Below are positions 44,127-53,574 of a DNA stretch of 56,958 bases, piece by piece. The position numbers were made by a program, and so were the translations under genes. The stretch comes from Pseudomonadota bacterium (GTDB lineage Bacteria; Pseudomonadota; Gammaproteobacteria; Burkholderiales; SG8-39): NCBI GenBank assembly GCA_025352885.1, contig JANXRZ010000150.1, positions 1 to 56,958 of the forward strand, given 5' to 3'. The notes beneath the pieces were generated by a model. It was not told the DNA's origin. It did not search any database and saw only the letters and a list, made by a program, of their open reading frames with translations. Position 1 is the stretch's first letter; every line of letters begins with the position of its first letter.

Positions 44127-44401
44127 GCGGCCTGCAGTATTACGTCTACTACAAGGCCGACGCGGGGCGCGTGGATGAGATGCGCCGCGCGGTCATGGCG
44201 CTCTTCGGGGCGGTGCACTCCGCCACTGGCGTGCAGGGCGACTGGCAGCGCCGGCGCGACGATCCGTCCACGTTCATGGAAACCTACCTGAACGTTACCG
44301 ACGCCGGGGCGTTCGACCGGGCCCTTGCAGACGCCGTCGAGTCCTCGGGGTTTTCGAGATTGGGCATCGCGCGCATCACGGAAATTTTCCAATGTGCCTG
44401 A
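44123..44401 (+). CDS. DUF4936 family protein
   Basis: A 92-residue protein starting at TTG 44123 in a 4-bp overlap with ygfZ. It resembles DUF4936 proteins, found almost only in betaproteobacteria next to ygfZ. It has the YYVYYKAD opening and a WQRRRDDPSTFMETYLNV core suggestive of a small ferredoxin-like alpha/beta fold. No known function. It overlaps the NRDE gene by 10 bp. Confidence 0.8.
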   Translation: MSGLQYYVYYKADAGRVDEMRRAVMALFGAVHSATGVQGDWQRRRDDPSTFMETYLNVTDAGAFDRALADAVESSGFSRLGIARITEIFQCA

Positions 44402-45156
44402 TCGCGTTTGCCCACCGGGTTCACGATGGGTACCCGCTCGTCGTCGCGGCCAATCGCGACGAGTTTTATGCACGACCCACGGCGGCGGCCGCTTTCTGGG
44501 ACGATGCTCCCACGATCCTTGCCGGGCGTGACCTGGAAGGGATGGGTACCTGGATCGGCGTCACGCGAACGGGGCGGTTTGCCGCCGTCACCAATTTCCG
44601 CGATCCACGCCATATGCCGGCGAACGCGCGTTCGCGCGGCGAACTGGTCAGCCGTTTTCTCAAAGGCGAAATGACGGCCGCGCACTTTGCCAAAGACACC
44701 GCCGCCGAAGCGAGCGCCTATCGCGGGTTCAACCTGCTCGTGAACGACGGCCGTGAAATGTTCAGCTACTCCAATTGCGCAGGGGAGCCGGTGCGCCTCG
44801 AACCCGGCCTCTACGGACTCTCTAACCACCTGCTCGATACGCCGTGGCCAAAGGTGCGAATTGCGCGCGACCGGTTGCGTGCGGCCCTCAATCCGGCGCC
44901 GGCGGTCGAGCCCCTATTTACCTTGCTGGCGGACACCACGGTCGCAACCGACCAGGAGTTGCCGAGCACGGGCGTCTCACCGGATCGCGAGAAGATGCTG
45001 TCGGCCGCGCGTATCATCTCGGACACCTACGGCACGCGATGCTCCACGGTAATCCTGCAGAAATCAGACGGTGAAGTCCGGTTCGCGGAGCGCACTTACG
45101 GCCCGCAAGGCGTCGAACTGGATACCGTGAGTTACGGCTTCAGGCTGAGCGCTTAG
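44392..45156 (+). CDS. NRDE (TANGO2-like) family protein
   Basis: A 254-residue protein with the N-terminal MCLIAFA and the family-naming ANRDEFYARPT motif, plus GRDLEGMGTWIGVTRTGRFAAVTNFRD. The N-terminal cysteine after Met recalls Ntn-hydrolases. Eukaryotic TANGO2 has been linked to haem or lipid handling; the bacterial function is unsettled. It forms an operon with ygfZ and DUF4936 and converges on the GNAT gene. Confidence 0.9.
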   Translation: MCLIAFAHRVHDGYPLVVAANRDEFYARPTAAAAFWDDAPTILAGRDLEGMGTWIGVTRTGRFAAVTNFRDPRHMPANARSRGELVSRFLKGEMTAAHFAKDTAAEASAYRGFNLLVNDGREMFSYSNCAGEPVRLEPGLYGLSNHLLDTPWPKVRIARDRLRAALNPAPAVEPLFTLLADTTVATDQELPSTGVSPDREKMLSAARIISDTYGTRCSTVILQKSDGEVRFAERTYGPQGVELDTVSYGFRLSA

Positions 45157-45572
45157 GCAAGCACTTTGCGCATGGCCTGGTGAAGGATGCCGGCCTCAAG
45201 ATACGTCGGCCCCTCATCGACGAAGCCATGCCGCTTGTAAAACCCGAGAGCATGCGTCTGCGCGGAAAGCGCGACTTCCTTGTCGCCGCGTGCACGCGCA
45301 CATTCCATCAGCATCGTGAGCATTTTGGCGCCGACGCCTTTGCCCCGCCAGTCTTTGAGGACCGCCATGCGCCCGATATGCCCGTCGGGAAGCAGGCGCC
45401 CCGTGCCCACTGCGCGGCCATCGTCTCTTGCTACGACGTGCACGCAGGCGGCATCGTATTCGTCGAGCTCGATTTCGGCCGGCACGTTCTGTTCGTCGAC
45501 AAATACTTCGAAGCGAATCGGACCGGCCTCGGCCTTTGCTTCTTCCCAGCCAAGCGTCTCGATGACCAGCAT
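45153..45572 (-). CDS. GNAT family N-acetyltransferase
   Basis: A 139-residue single-domain acetyltransferase starting MLVIETLGWEEA. It has the motif A loop RMAVLKDWRGKGVGAKML, where acetyl-CoA pyrophosphate binds, and the late HALGFYKRHGF segment. The start is ATG 45572, with TATACT 6 nt ahead; longer frames would overlap the divergent aldolase gene. The substrate is unknown. Confidence 0.88.
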   Translation of the reverse strand: MLVIETLGWEEAKAEAGPIRFEVFVDEQNVPAEIELDEYDAACVHVVARDDGRAVGTGRLLPDGHIGRMAVLKDWRGKGVGAKMLTMLMECARARGDKEVALSAQTHALGFYKRHGFVDEGPTYLEAGILHQAMRKVLA

Positions 45573-45578
45573 GGCGGG

Positions 45579-45587
45579 AGTATAGAA
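45579..45587. promoter_or_regulatory. Overlapping divergent -10 elements (GNAT / aldolase-SDR)
   Basis: The minus strand reads TATACT (45584-45579), exactly 6 nt before the GNAT ATG. The plus strand reads TAGAAT (45582-45587), which would start the aldolase mRNA about 30 nt before its ATG. The two cannot be occupied together, so mutual exclusion of the promoters is possible. The -35 elements are weak. Confidence 0.4.
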
Positions 45588-45628
45588 TTGCGGCCTTTCG
45601 CCGACCAGTCCCCCGACTCCCCTCCGCA

Positions 45629-47599
45629 ATGAAAAGCCTCTGGAACGACGCCGAAGCCGCCGAACACAAAGGGCCGCTCGGGCCGCGCGTGTACACGTCA
45701 CGCCTGCTCGGCCGCGACAAGTCGCTCGTGCTCCATGGCGGCGGCAATACGTCGGTCAAGCTCACCGAGAAAGACCTGTTCGGCCAGGACCTCGACATCC
45801 TTTACGTGAAAGGCAGCGGCTGGGATCTCGAGACCATCGAGGCACCGGGCTTTTCCCCCGTGCGGCTCGATTACATCCGGCGCCTCGCAGCCCTGCCCGC
45901 GTTGTCCGATCCGCAAATGGTCAACGAGCTTGCGACGCACATGACGCGCGCCGGTGCACCCGCGCCGTCGATCGAAACGATCCTGCACGGGATCCTGCCG
46001 GCGAAGTATGTCGACCACACGCACGCCGATGCGGTGCTCTCGGTCACGAATGCGCCCGGGGGCTTTGAGCGTGTCCGCGAAATTTATGCCGACCGGGTCG
46101 TCATCGTTCCTTACGTGATGCCGGGGTTTGACCTTGCAGCCGTTTGCGCGCGCGAGTTTCCTAAGCAGGCGACCAAGAACACCGTCGGCATGGTGCTCAT
46201 GAATCACGGCATTTTTTCGTTCGGCGAAGATGCACGGCAGGCTTACGAGCGCATGATCGCGCTGGTCGGCGAGGCGGAGACCTATCTCGACCAGCGCAAG
46301 AGCTGGTCGATGCGCTACGAAACCAAGCCTCTCGGCAGCGTCAAGCGTGAAGAGATCGCGCAACTGCGGCGTACGCTTTGCGACACAGCCGGCACGCCGA
46401 TGATCGTGACAATCCGCGATGACGAAAAGTTCCGCGCCTTCGCCCAGCATCCGAAAGTGGGGCAGGTCTCGCAGCAGGGTCCTGCCACCCCGGATCACGT
46501 CATCCGTACCAAGCCGCTTCCCATGGTCGGCCGGGATGTCGCGGCCTACGCCGCGGCCTATCGCGCCTATTTCGAGCGGAACGCCGCCAAGGCCAAGGAA
46601 AAGAAAACCATGCTGGACCCGGCGCCGCGCATGGCGCTCGATCCCGCGTTCGGTCTGGCCGCAGCGGGCCGCACCGCAAAGGACGCGGCGATCGTAGCCG
46701 AGCTTTACGACCACAGCATTGACGTCTTTCTGAGAGCCGAAGGCATCGGCGGGTGGCGCGCCCTGCCGGAAGCCAACCTGTTTGAAGTCGAGTACTGGGA
46801 TCTCGAGCAAGCGAAGCTTCGCAAGGGCGGCGCTCCGCCGGTGTTCGCCGGCGAGATCGTCATCGTCACCGGTGCCGCGTCGGGCATCGGCAAGGCCTGC
46901 GCCGAAAGTTTCCTCAAGCGCGGAGCCGCTGTCATCGGCCTTGATCGCACAGCGTCGATTACGTCGCTCCTCACGCGGCCGGATTATCTCGGCATCGAGT
47001 GCGACCTCACCGATCGCGCCGCAGTCGAAGCGGCCCTCGAGCGTGCGGTGAAGGCTTTCGGCGGCGTGGACATGCTGGTGCTGAACGCAGGCATCTTCCC
47101 GGCCTCGAACCCGATCCAGGCCATCCCGCTCGATACGTGGCACAAGACGATGGCCGTGAATGTGGAAGCCAACCTTGCGCTCATGCAGGCCTGCCACCCG
47201 CTGTTGAAGCTGGCGCCGCGTGGGGGACGCATTGTCGTCATCGGTTCGAAGAACGTGCCCGCACCGGGACCTGGGGCAGGCGCGTATTCCGCCTCCAAGG
47301 CCGCGATGAACCAGCTTGCGCGCGTGGCTGCGCTCGAATGGGGCAAGGACAACATCCGCATCAACTCGCTTCACCCCAATGCCGTGTACGACACTGCACT
47401 GTGGACAGACGAGGTGCTCGCCTCGCGTGCGAAGGCCTACAACCTTACGGTCGAGCAATACCGCACCAACAACCTGCTGAAGACGGAGGTCTCGTCCCGG
47501 GACGTCGCGGAACTGGCAGCGGAGATGTGCGGCCCTCTTTTCGCCAAGACCACGGCCGCCCAGGTGCCCGTGGACGGCGGGAACGAAAGAGTGGTCTGA
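45629..47599 (+). CDS. Bifunctional class II aldolase / short-chain dehydrogenase (RhaD-like)
   Basis: A 656-residue fusion. The N-terminal part (about 15-225) is a class II aldolase/adducin domain with the phosphate loop HGGGNTSVK and zinc histidines His130, His132 (DHTHAD) and His193 (MNHGIFSFG). A linker (about 230-400) resembles that of bifunctional rhamnulose-1-phosphate aldolases. The C-terminal SDR (408-656) has TGAASGIG, LNAG and catalytic Ser540, Tyr553 and Lys557. The aldolase should split a ketose 1-phosphate into DHAP and an aldehyde, which the dehydrogenase then converts. Direct pairing with mtnA suggests 5-methylthioribulose or 5-deoxyribulose 1-phosphate as substrate. Confidence 0.88.
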   Translation: MKSLWNDAEAAEHKGPLGPRVYTSRLLGRDKSLVLHGGGNTSVKLTEKDLFGQDLDILYVKGSGWDLETIEAPGFSPVRLDYIRRLAALPALSDPQMVNELATHMTRAGAPAPSIETILHGILPAKYVDHTHADAVLSVTNAPGGFERVREIYADRVVIVPYVMPGFDLAAVCAREFPKQATKNTVGMVLMNHGIFSFGEDARQAYERMIALVGEAETYLDQRKSWSMRYETKPLGSVKREEIAQLRRTLCDTAGTPMIVTIRDDEKFRAFAQHPKVGQVSQQGPATPDHVIRTKPLPMVGRDVAAYAAAYRAYFERNAAKAKEKKTMLDPAPRMALDPAFGLAAAGRTAKDAAIVAELYDHSIDVFLRAEGIGGWRALPEANLFEVEYWDLEQAKLRKGGAPPVFAGEIVIVTGAASGIGKACAESFLKRGAAVIGLDRTASITSLLTRPDYLGIECDLTDRAAVEAALERAVKAFGGVDMLVLNAGIFPASNPIQAIPLDTWHKTMAVNVEANLALMQACHPLLKLAPRGGRIVVIGSKNVPAPGPGAGAYSASKAAMNQLARVAALEWGKDNIRINSLHPNAVYDTALWTDEVLASRAKAYNLTVEQYRTNNLLKTEVSSRDVAELAAEMCGPLFAKTTAAQVPVDGGNERVV

Positions 47600-47602
47600 T
47601 CG

Positions 47603-48622
47603 ATGGGCTTGAACCGAACGCAGCGCCCCCAGCCTGTCGAAGCGGTGCGCTGGCTGGGCGACCGGCTGGAGTTGCTCGACCAGAGGAAGCTCCCCGATGA
47701 GACCGTCTACGTAACCTGCCGGACCGCCGCGGAGACTGCGACGGCGATCCGCGACATGGTCGTCCGCGGCGCGCCGGCGATCGGCTGCGCAGCCGCGTTC
47801 GGCATGACGATGGCCTCGAAGCGTGGCGACATCCTTTCGGACGCTGAGGCGCTGCTAGCGCAGAGCCGCCCGACCGCAGTCAATCTCTTCTGGGCGCTCG
47901 AGCGCATGCGCGGAGCGCAAGATCCGGAAGCCGCCGCGGTTGCAATCTTTACGGACGATCTCGCCTCCTGCCGCGCCATGGGTCTGCACGGCGCGACGCT
48001 GATTCCCGAAGGCGCCCGCATCATGACCCACTGCAATGCAGGCGCACTGGCGACCGCCGGTCATGGGACGGCGCTGGGCGTCATTCGCTCGGCCCGGGAC
48101 GCGGGCAAGAATGTGAGCGTCATCGCCAACGAGACGCGGCCCTACCTGCAGGGCGCGCGCCTCACCGCATGGGAGATGGTGCAGGAGAACATTCCCGTCA
48201 CGCTGATCGCCGACAACATGGCCGGCCACCTCATGAGCCGGGGCGAAGTGGATCTCGTGATCGTCGGCGCCGACCGGATCGCGGCAAACGGCGACACGGC
48301 CAACAAGATCGGCACTTACACGCTGGCTGTTCTTGCAAATCGCCATGGCCTGCCGTTCTATGTCGCCGCACCCCTCTCGACCTTCGATGCGAAGCTTGCG
48401 GACGGCTCGGGGATTCCGATTGAAGAGCGTCCGGCGGCCGAGATGACAGGCTATGGAGACAAGCGTTGGGCGCCGCAGGGCGTGAGCGTGCGCAATCCAG
48501 CATTCGACGTGACGCCCGCGGACCTCATCACGGCGATCATCACCGAGCACGGCGTCATGCGTGCCCCCGGGCGCGAAAGCATTGCACGCACGCTGGCTAT
48601 TGGCCGGTTGAGCACGCTATAA
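47603..48622 (+). CDS. mtnA: S-methyl-5-thioribose-1-phosphate isomerase
   Basis: Converts 5-methylthioribose 1-phosphate to 5-methylthioribulose 1-phosphate; the family also takes 5-deoxyribose 1-phosphate. The product has 339 residues. Catalytic Cys144 lies in [11 protein letters not shown] and Asp224 in [18 protein letters not shown], equivalent to Cys160 and Asp240 of the Bacillus enzyme. It also has the early RGAPAIG. It starts 3 bp after the aldolase-SDR stop, so they are co-transcribed. No mtnB, mtnC or mtnD is nearby. Confidence 0.95.
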   Translation: MGLNRTQRPQPVEAVRWLGDRLELLDQRKLPDETVYVTCRTAAETATAIRDMVVRGAPAIGCAAAFGMTMASKRGDILSDAEALLAQSRPTAVNLFWALERMRGAQDPEAAAVAIFTDDLASCRAMGLHGATLIPEGARIMTHCNAGALATAGHGTALGVIRSARDAGKNVSVIANETRPYLQGARLTAWEMVQENIPVTLIADNMAGHLMSRGEVDLVIVGADRIAANGDTANKIGTYTLAVLANRHGLPFYVAAPLSTFDAKLADGSGIPIEERPAAEMTGYGDKRWAPQGVSVRNPAFDVTPADLITAIITEHGVMRAPGRESIARTLAIGRLSTL

Positions 48623-48691
48623 CATTTTATGTATAGCCGTTGGCAGGATAGCCGCTCTGCTGTTCGTTCTAACGAAATAAATGTCACGAAT

Positions 48692-49981
<1,290 letters not shown>

Positions 49982-50026
49982 GCTCACCCGCCCTGCCCCC
50001 GTTTCGCGATGGTGCCACAGGCTAGC

Positions 50027-51571
50027 ATGACGCTGCTGAGCAAAATCGCGGCGGCGTCGGCGCGTGTCGCGGAGACGCCGGGCCGCCTGGCCAAGGTGCG
50101 CGAGATCGCGGCCTGCCTGCGCGCCCTCGCCCGACCAGAGATCAGGATCGCCATCGCGTTCCTGAGCGGCGAAATCCGCCAGGGCAAGCTGGGCGTCGCT
50201 TACGCGTCGCTGCATTCCGCCCGCGGCGTGCCGCCGTCCGGGGCGCCGGCGCTGACGCTGCAAGCCGTCGACGAAGCCTTCGCCGCGGTTGCCGGGATAA
50301 AGGGCGCCGGCGCCGCCGAGCGGCGCAGCGCGGCCCTGCAAACGCTCTTCTCCCAAGCTACCGCGCAGGAGCAGGACTTCCTCACGCGGCTCATCGCGGG
50401 CGAGCTGCGGCAAGGCGCGCTGCGTGCGCTGATGCTCGAGGCGATTGCCGCGGCCACTGAGCTGCCGTTGGACGATGTGCGCAAAGCGGCCATGTCGGCC
50501 GGCGGCCTTGGCGACGTCGCCGAAGCGGTGCTCACCGAAGGACGGCAGGGCCTCGCCCATTTTTCGATCAGGCTCATGCAGCCGGTGCTGCCGATGCTCT
50601 CGCAATCGGCGCCCGATACCGCCACTGCACTGGAAGCCCTCGGCACTGCGGCCTTCGAATGGAAGCTCGACGGCGCCCGGGTGCAGGTCCACAAGTCGGG
50701 CGACGAGGTCCGCGTCTACACGCGCAACCTCAACGACGTAACGGACCGCGTGCCGGAAGTCGTCGAAGCCGTGCGCATGTCGACGCGCGAAAAGCTGATC
50801 CTGGACGGCGAAGTCATGGCGCTGCGTGCGGATGGATCGCCCCTCTCCTTCCAGATGACGATGCGCCGCTTCGGCCGCAAGCTCGAAGTGGACGCCATGC
50901 GCAAGGAAATCCCGCTGTCGGCGTTCTTTTTCGATTGCCTGCTCTGCGACGGCGACGTGCTGGCTGACCGTCCGGCCCAGGAGCGCTTCGGTTTCCTCGC
51001 AGCGGCCGTCCCCGAGGCCACGCTCATTCCGCGCATCGTCACTTCCGACGAGGCGGAGGCCGAACAGTTCCTCGAAGGCGTGATCGCGCGCGGCCACGAA
51101 GGCGTCATGGCGAAATCCCTTACGGCGCCTTACGAAGCGGGCCGGCGCGGGGCCGGGTGGATCAAGGTCAAGCGCGCGAATACGCTCGACCTCATCGTGC
51201 TCGGCGCCGAATGGGGCAATGGGAGGCGAAGCGGCAAGCTCTCGAACCTGCACCTGGGCGCCCGCGATCCGGTGGACGGCAGCTTCATCATGCTCGGGAA
51301 GACTTTCAAGGGACTGACCGACGAGATGCTCGAGTGGCAGACGCAAACTTTCACCAGGCTCGAAACGCACCGGGATTCGATGACGGTCTTCGTGCGGCCG
51401 GAGGTTGTGGTCGAAGTGGCGTTCAACGAGATCCAGGCGAGTCCGCGTTATCCCGGCGGACTGGCTTTGCGGTTCGCGCGCGTCAAAGGCTATCGCGCTG
51501 ACAAGCGGCCTGAAGAGACGGATACCATCGACACGGTGCGCGGCCTCTACGCGGCGCAGGTCCACTCGTGA
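50027..51571 (+). CDS. ATP-dependent DNA ligase (LigB / archaeal type)
   Basis: A 514-residue ligase. The N-terminal DNA-binding helical domain (about 1-195) is followed by the nucleotidyltransferase domain with adenylated Lys213 in EWKLDGARVQVHK, motif III (SAFFFDCLLCDGD), motif IV (EGVMAKS) and motif V (WIKVKRANTLDLIV). An OB-fold domain with the RFARVKGYRADK end completes it. This is the Mycobacterium LigB/archaeal Lig1 layout, additional to the NAD-dependent LigA that bacteria use for replication. ATG 50009 is an alternative start. No Ku, Lhr helicase or phosphoesterase genes are next to it, so its repair role is unclear. Confidence 0.93.
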   Translation: MTLLSKIAAASARVAETPGRLAKVREIAACLRALARPEIRIAIAFLSGEIRQGKLGVAYASLHSARGVPPSGAPALTLQAVDEAFAAVAGIKGAGAAERRSAALQTLFSQATAQEQDFLTRLIAGELRQGALRALMLEAIAAATELPLDDVRKAAMSAGGLGDVAEAVLTEGRQGLAHFSIRLMQPVLPMLSQSAPDTATALEALGTAAFEWKLDGARVQVHKSGDEVRVYTRNLNDVTDRVPEVVEAVRMSTREKLILDGEVMALRADGSPLSFQMTMRRFGRKLEVDAMRKEIPLSAFFFDCLLCDGDVLADRPAQERFGFLAAAVPEATLIPRIVTSDEAEAEQFLEGVIARGHEGVMAKSLTAPYEAGRRGAGWIKVKRANTLDLIVLGAEWGNGRRSGKLSNLHLGARDPVDGSFIMLGKTFKGLTDEMLEWQTQTFTRLETHRDSMTVFVRPEVVVEVAFNEIQASPRYPGGLALRFARVKGYRADKRPEETDTIDTVRGLYAAQVHS

Positions 51572-51583
51572 ATTAGAGGCTCG

Positions 51584-52504
51584 CTACTTTGGGTCGTGGC
51601 GCTCGATGCGCCCGACCACATCCGATCGGAACCGATCGATATAGCCCGCGACGTAGGCGGCGATGTCGAGCGTGTCGTCCCGAATCAACGGCGTGAGGTC
51701 CATGGCAAAGGACACGGCGTCGCTCCGATCGACCGCGTGGCTTTCAAGGAATGTAGCGTTTGCCTGGCGGCGCCCCATGACGGCGAGGTCATAGCGCTTG
51801 CCGCCGGCGATCTGCGAGGCGAACACCCCGCCGAGCGAAGCGGCGAGGCCTTCCTGGCCGCTCACGTCGTGGATCACTTTCTCGCCGTCCGGCATCCAGT
51901 CGAGATCTCGCCACACTTCGCATCCATGCACTTGCGCGGGGCGCTCGCCCTTCGGCAGGGCGCGGATGGCCTGCAGGACCCTGAGGCCGACCGCCACGTG
52001 CGTGTCGTGCTTGTCCGCAAGGTTGTGCGTGTAGACGATCTTCGGACGGGTCGCGGAAAGGATGGCTTTGAGATCGTCCGCAATGCGCCCGTTGGCCGGG
52101 TCCTTGGCCACGCTGCTCGAATAGCCGAGCTGCAGCAGGACGCCATACCGGCCGAGCCCCGCCGCCTTGCGCTGCTCGTCCCGGCGCAGCGCGACCATCT
52201 CGTCATCCGAAAGGCCCGCATAGGCCCCTGAGCGCGCGCTGCCGGAGCCGGTGGTGCACACCACACCGCCGAACCAATCGCCGGCGCTTCCCAAGCAGGC
52301 GGCGATTCCCTCGAGCGCCATGAATTCGAGGTCATCCTGGTGCGCCCCTATGCCCAGATGCGTGATTCGCGAGAGCGCATTGGCGGGCGGTGTTCCATCC
52401 GGGACAAAAAAATCCGCACCGGCGTTGTGCAGCGTGAGGGACAGAAGGAGCGCCTCCAGCGAACGTGGTGACCAATCATAGATCAAGACTACATAATGCC
52501 GCAT
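51584..52504 (-). CDS. PIG-L family deacetylase
   Basis: A 306-residue zinc-dependent deacetylase of the LmbE/PIG-L type. The zinc motif is GAHQDD (His55, Asp57, Asp58) and the second site is THNLADKHDTH (His160, Asp164, His166, His169). These enzymes remove acetyl groups from N-acetylglucosamine-type sugars; the substrate here is unknown. ATG 52504 is the only ATG near the start. The first about 30 residues may not be translated, since the promoter of the divergent Bug gene lies within them. Confidence 0.82.
   Translation of the reverse strand: MRHYVVLIYDWSPRSLEALLLSLTLHNAGADFFVPDGTPPANALSRITHLGIGAHQDDLEFMALEGIAACLGSAGDWFGGVVCTTGSGSARSGAYAGLSDDEMVALRRDEQRKAAGLGRYGVLLQLGYSSSVAKDPANGRIADDLKAILSATRPKIVYTHNLADKHDTHVAVGLRVLQAIRALPKGERPAQVHGCEVWRDLDWMPDGEKVIHDVSGQEGLAASLGGVFASQIAGGKRYDLAVMGRRQANATFLESHAVDRSDAVSFAMDLTPLIRDDTLDIAAYVAGYIDRFRSDVVGRIERHDPK
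52468..52497 (+). promoter_or_regulatory. Possible promoter of the Bug receptor gene
   Basis: GTGACC (52468-52473, 4/6), 18 bp, CATAAT (52492-52497, 5/6), predicting a start near 52504 and a leader of about 34 nt before ATG 52538. It overlaps the 5' end of the divergent PIG-L gene. Confidence 0.4.
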
Positions 52505-52537
52505 CACCACCGTACGCTTTTATCGAAAGGATTCGCC

Positions 52538-53509
52538 ATGAAGCGCTCGTCGATCGTTTCACTAATTGCTTGTTGCGCCCTGGCGTTCTCGTCCGCCGCG
52601 CTCGCACAAGCGTGGCCGTCGAAGCCGATCCGCATCATCTGCCCCTTCCCGCCCGGCGGCGGCGTGGACATCACGGCACGGGCGATCGGTCTCGAGTTGT
52701 CCAAGTCGCTCGGGCAGCCTGTCACCGTGGAAAACAAGCCGGGCGCGGGCGGCAATATCGGCGCGGCGGAAACGGCGCGCGCAACGCCGGACGGCTACAC
52801 GCTGTTTCTTACGCTGAACAGCCTGCACTCGATCAGCCCGCTGCTTTACGCGAAGCTTCCGTTCGATGCGATGAAGGATTTCGCCTTCATTACGCCGCTG
52901 GTGGCTTTCAGCAACGTCCTCATCGTGAATCCCGCGGCCAGCGCGAAGTCCGTGCAGGAACTGATCGCGCAGGCCAAGGCGCAGCCGGGCAAGCTGACTT
53001 ACGCCTCAAGCGGCAACGGCACGAACGTCCACCTTGTCGGCGAGCTGTTCCGCGCGACGGCCGGGGTGGACATCGTCCATGTCCCATACAAAGGCAGCGC
53101 CCCGGCCCTCACCGACATGCTCGCGGGAAACGTAACGATGATGTTCGAGACGATCCCTTTTGCGATCTCGCAGATCCGCAGCGGCAAGCTGCGCGCGCTC
53201 GCGGTGACGAGTGCCAAGCGCTCCCCGCTCATGGCCGATGTGCCTACGCTTGCGGAATCGGGCCTGCCCGGGTTCGACACGATCGCGTGGTACGGGCTGA
53301 TCGCGCCGGCCGCAACGCCGCGGGACATCGTCATGAAGCTGAATTCGGAGTCGATCAAGGGCGCGAACTCGAAGGAGTTTCGCGATCGAATGGAGCCGCT
53401 GGGTTTCGAGATCGTGACCGGTTCGCCCGAGCGCATGGCGGAGATGCTTCGGGCTGATGCAGCGCGCTGGTCGCCTGTAGTAAAGGCCGCCAACGTAAAG
53501 ATCGAGTAA
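52538..53509 (+). CDS. Tripartite tricarboxylate transporter receptor (Bug/TctC family)
   Basis: A 323-residue periplasmic solute-binding protein. A signal peptide (about 1-24, SLIACCALAFSSAALAQA) is followed by WPSKPIRIICPFPPGGGVDITAR, the Bug signature, and later VHVPYKGSAPALTDMLAG. It binds a carboxylate or similar ligand for a TctAB transporter, but no tctA or tctB is nearby. Such orphan receptors are very numerous in Burkholderiales. The ribosome-binding site gaaagg precedes ATG 52538. Confidence 0.93.
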   Translation: MKRSSIVSLIACCALAFSSAALAQAWPSKPIRIICPFPPGGGVDITARAIGLELSKSLGQPVTVENKPGAGGNIGAAETARATPDGYTLFLTLNSLHSISPLLYAKLPFDAMKDFAFITPLVAFSNVLIVNPAASAKSVQELIAQAKAQPGKLTYASSGNGTNVHLVGELFRATAGVDIVHVPYKGSAPALTDMLAGNVTMMFETIPFAISQIRSGKLRALAVTSAKRSPLMADVPTLAESGLPGFDTIAWYGLIAPAATPRDIVMKLNSESIKGANSKEFRDRMEPLGFEIVTGSPERMAEMLRADAARWSPVVKAANVKIE

Positions 53510-53574
53510 TCCTTGTGGGCAAGCGGCAATTGACTGTGTGAGACCGCACGGAAGGCGCGCACCAGTCGCCTAGG

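Noticed and set aside
45698..47458. Long minus-strand frame opposite the aldolase-SDR gene
   Set aside because: Antisense shadow of a protein with clear catalytic motifs; no domain of its own.
48663..48676. TTCGTT-CT-AACGAA inverted repeat between mtnA and the transpeptidase gene as a terminator
   Set aside because: Only 6 AT-rich base pairs with a 2-nt loop and no T-run; too weak to support a function.
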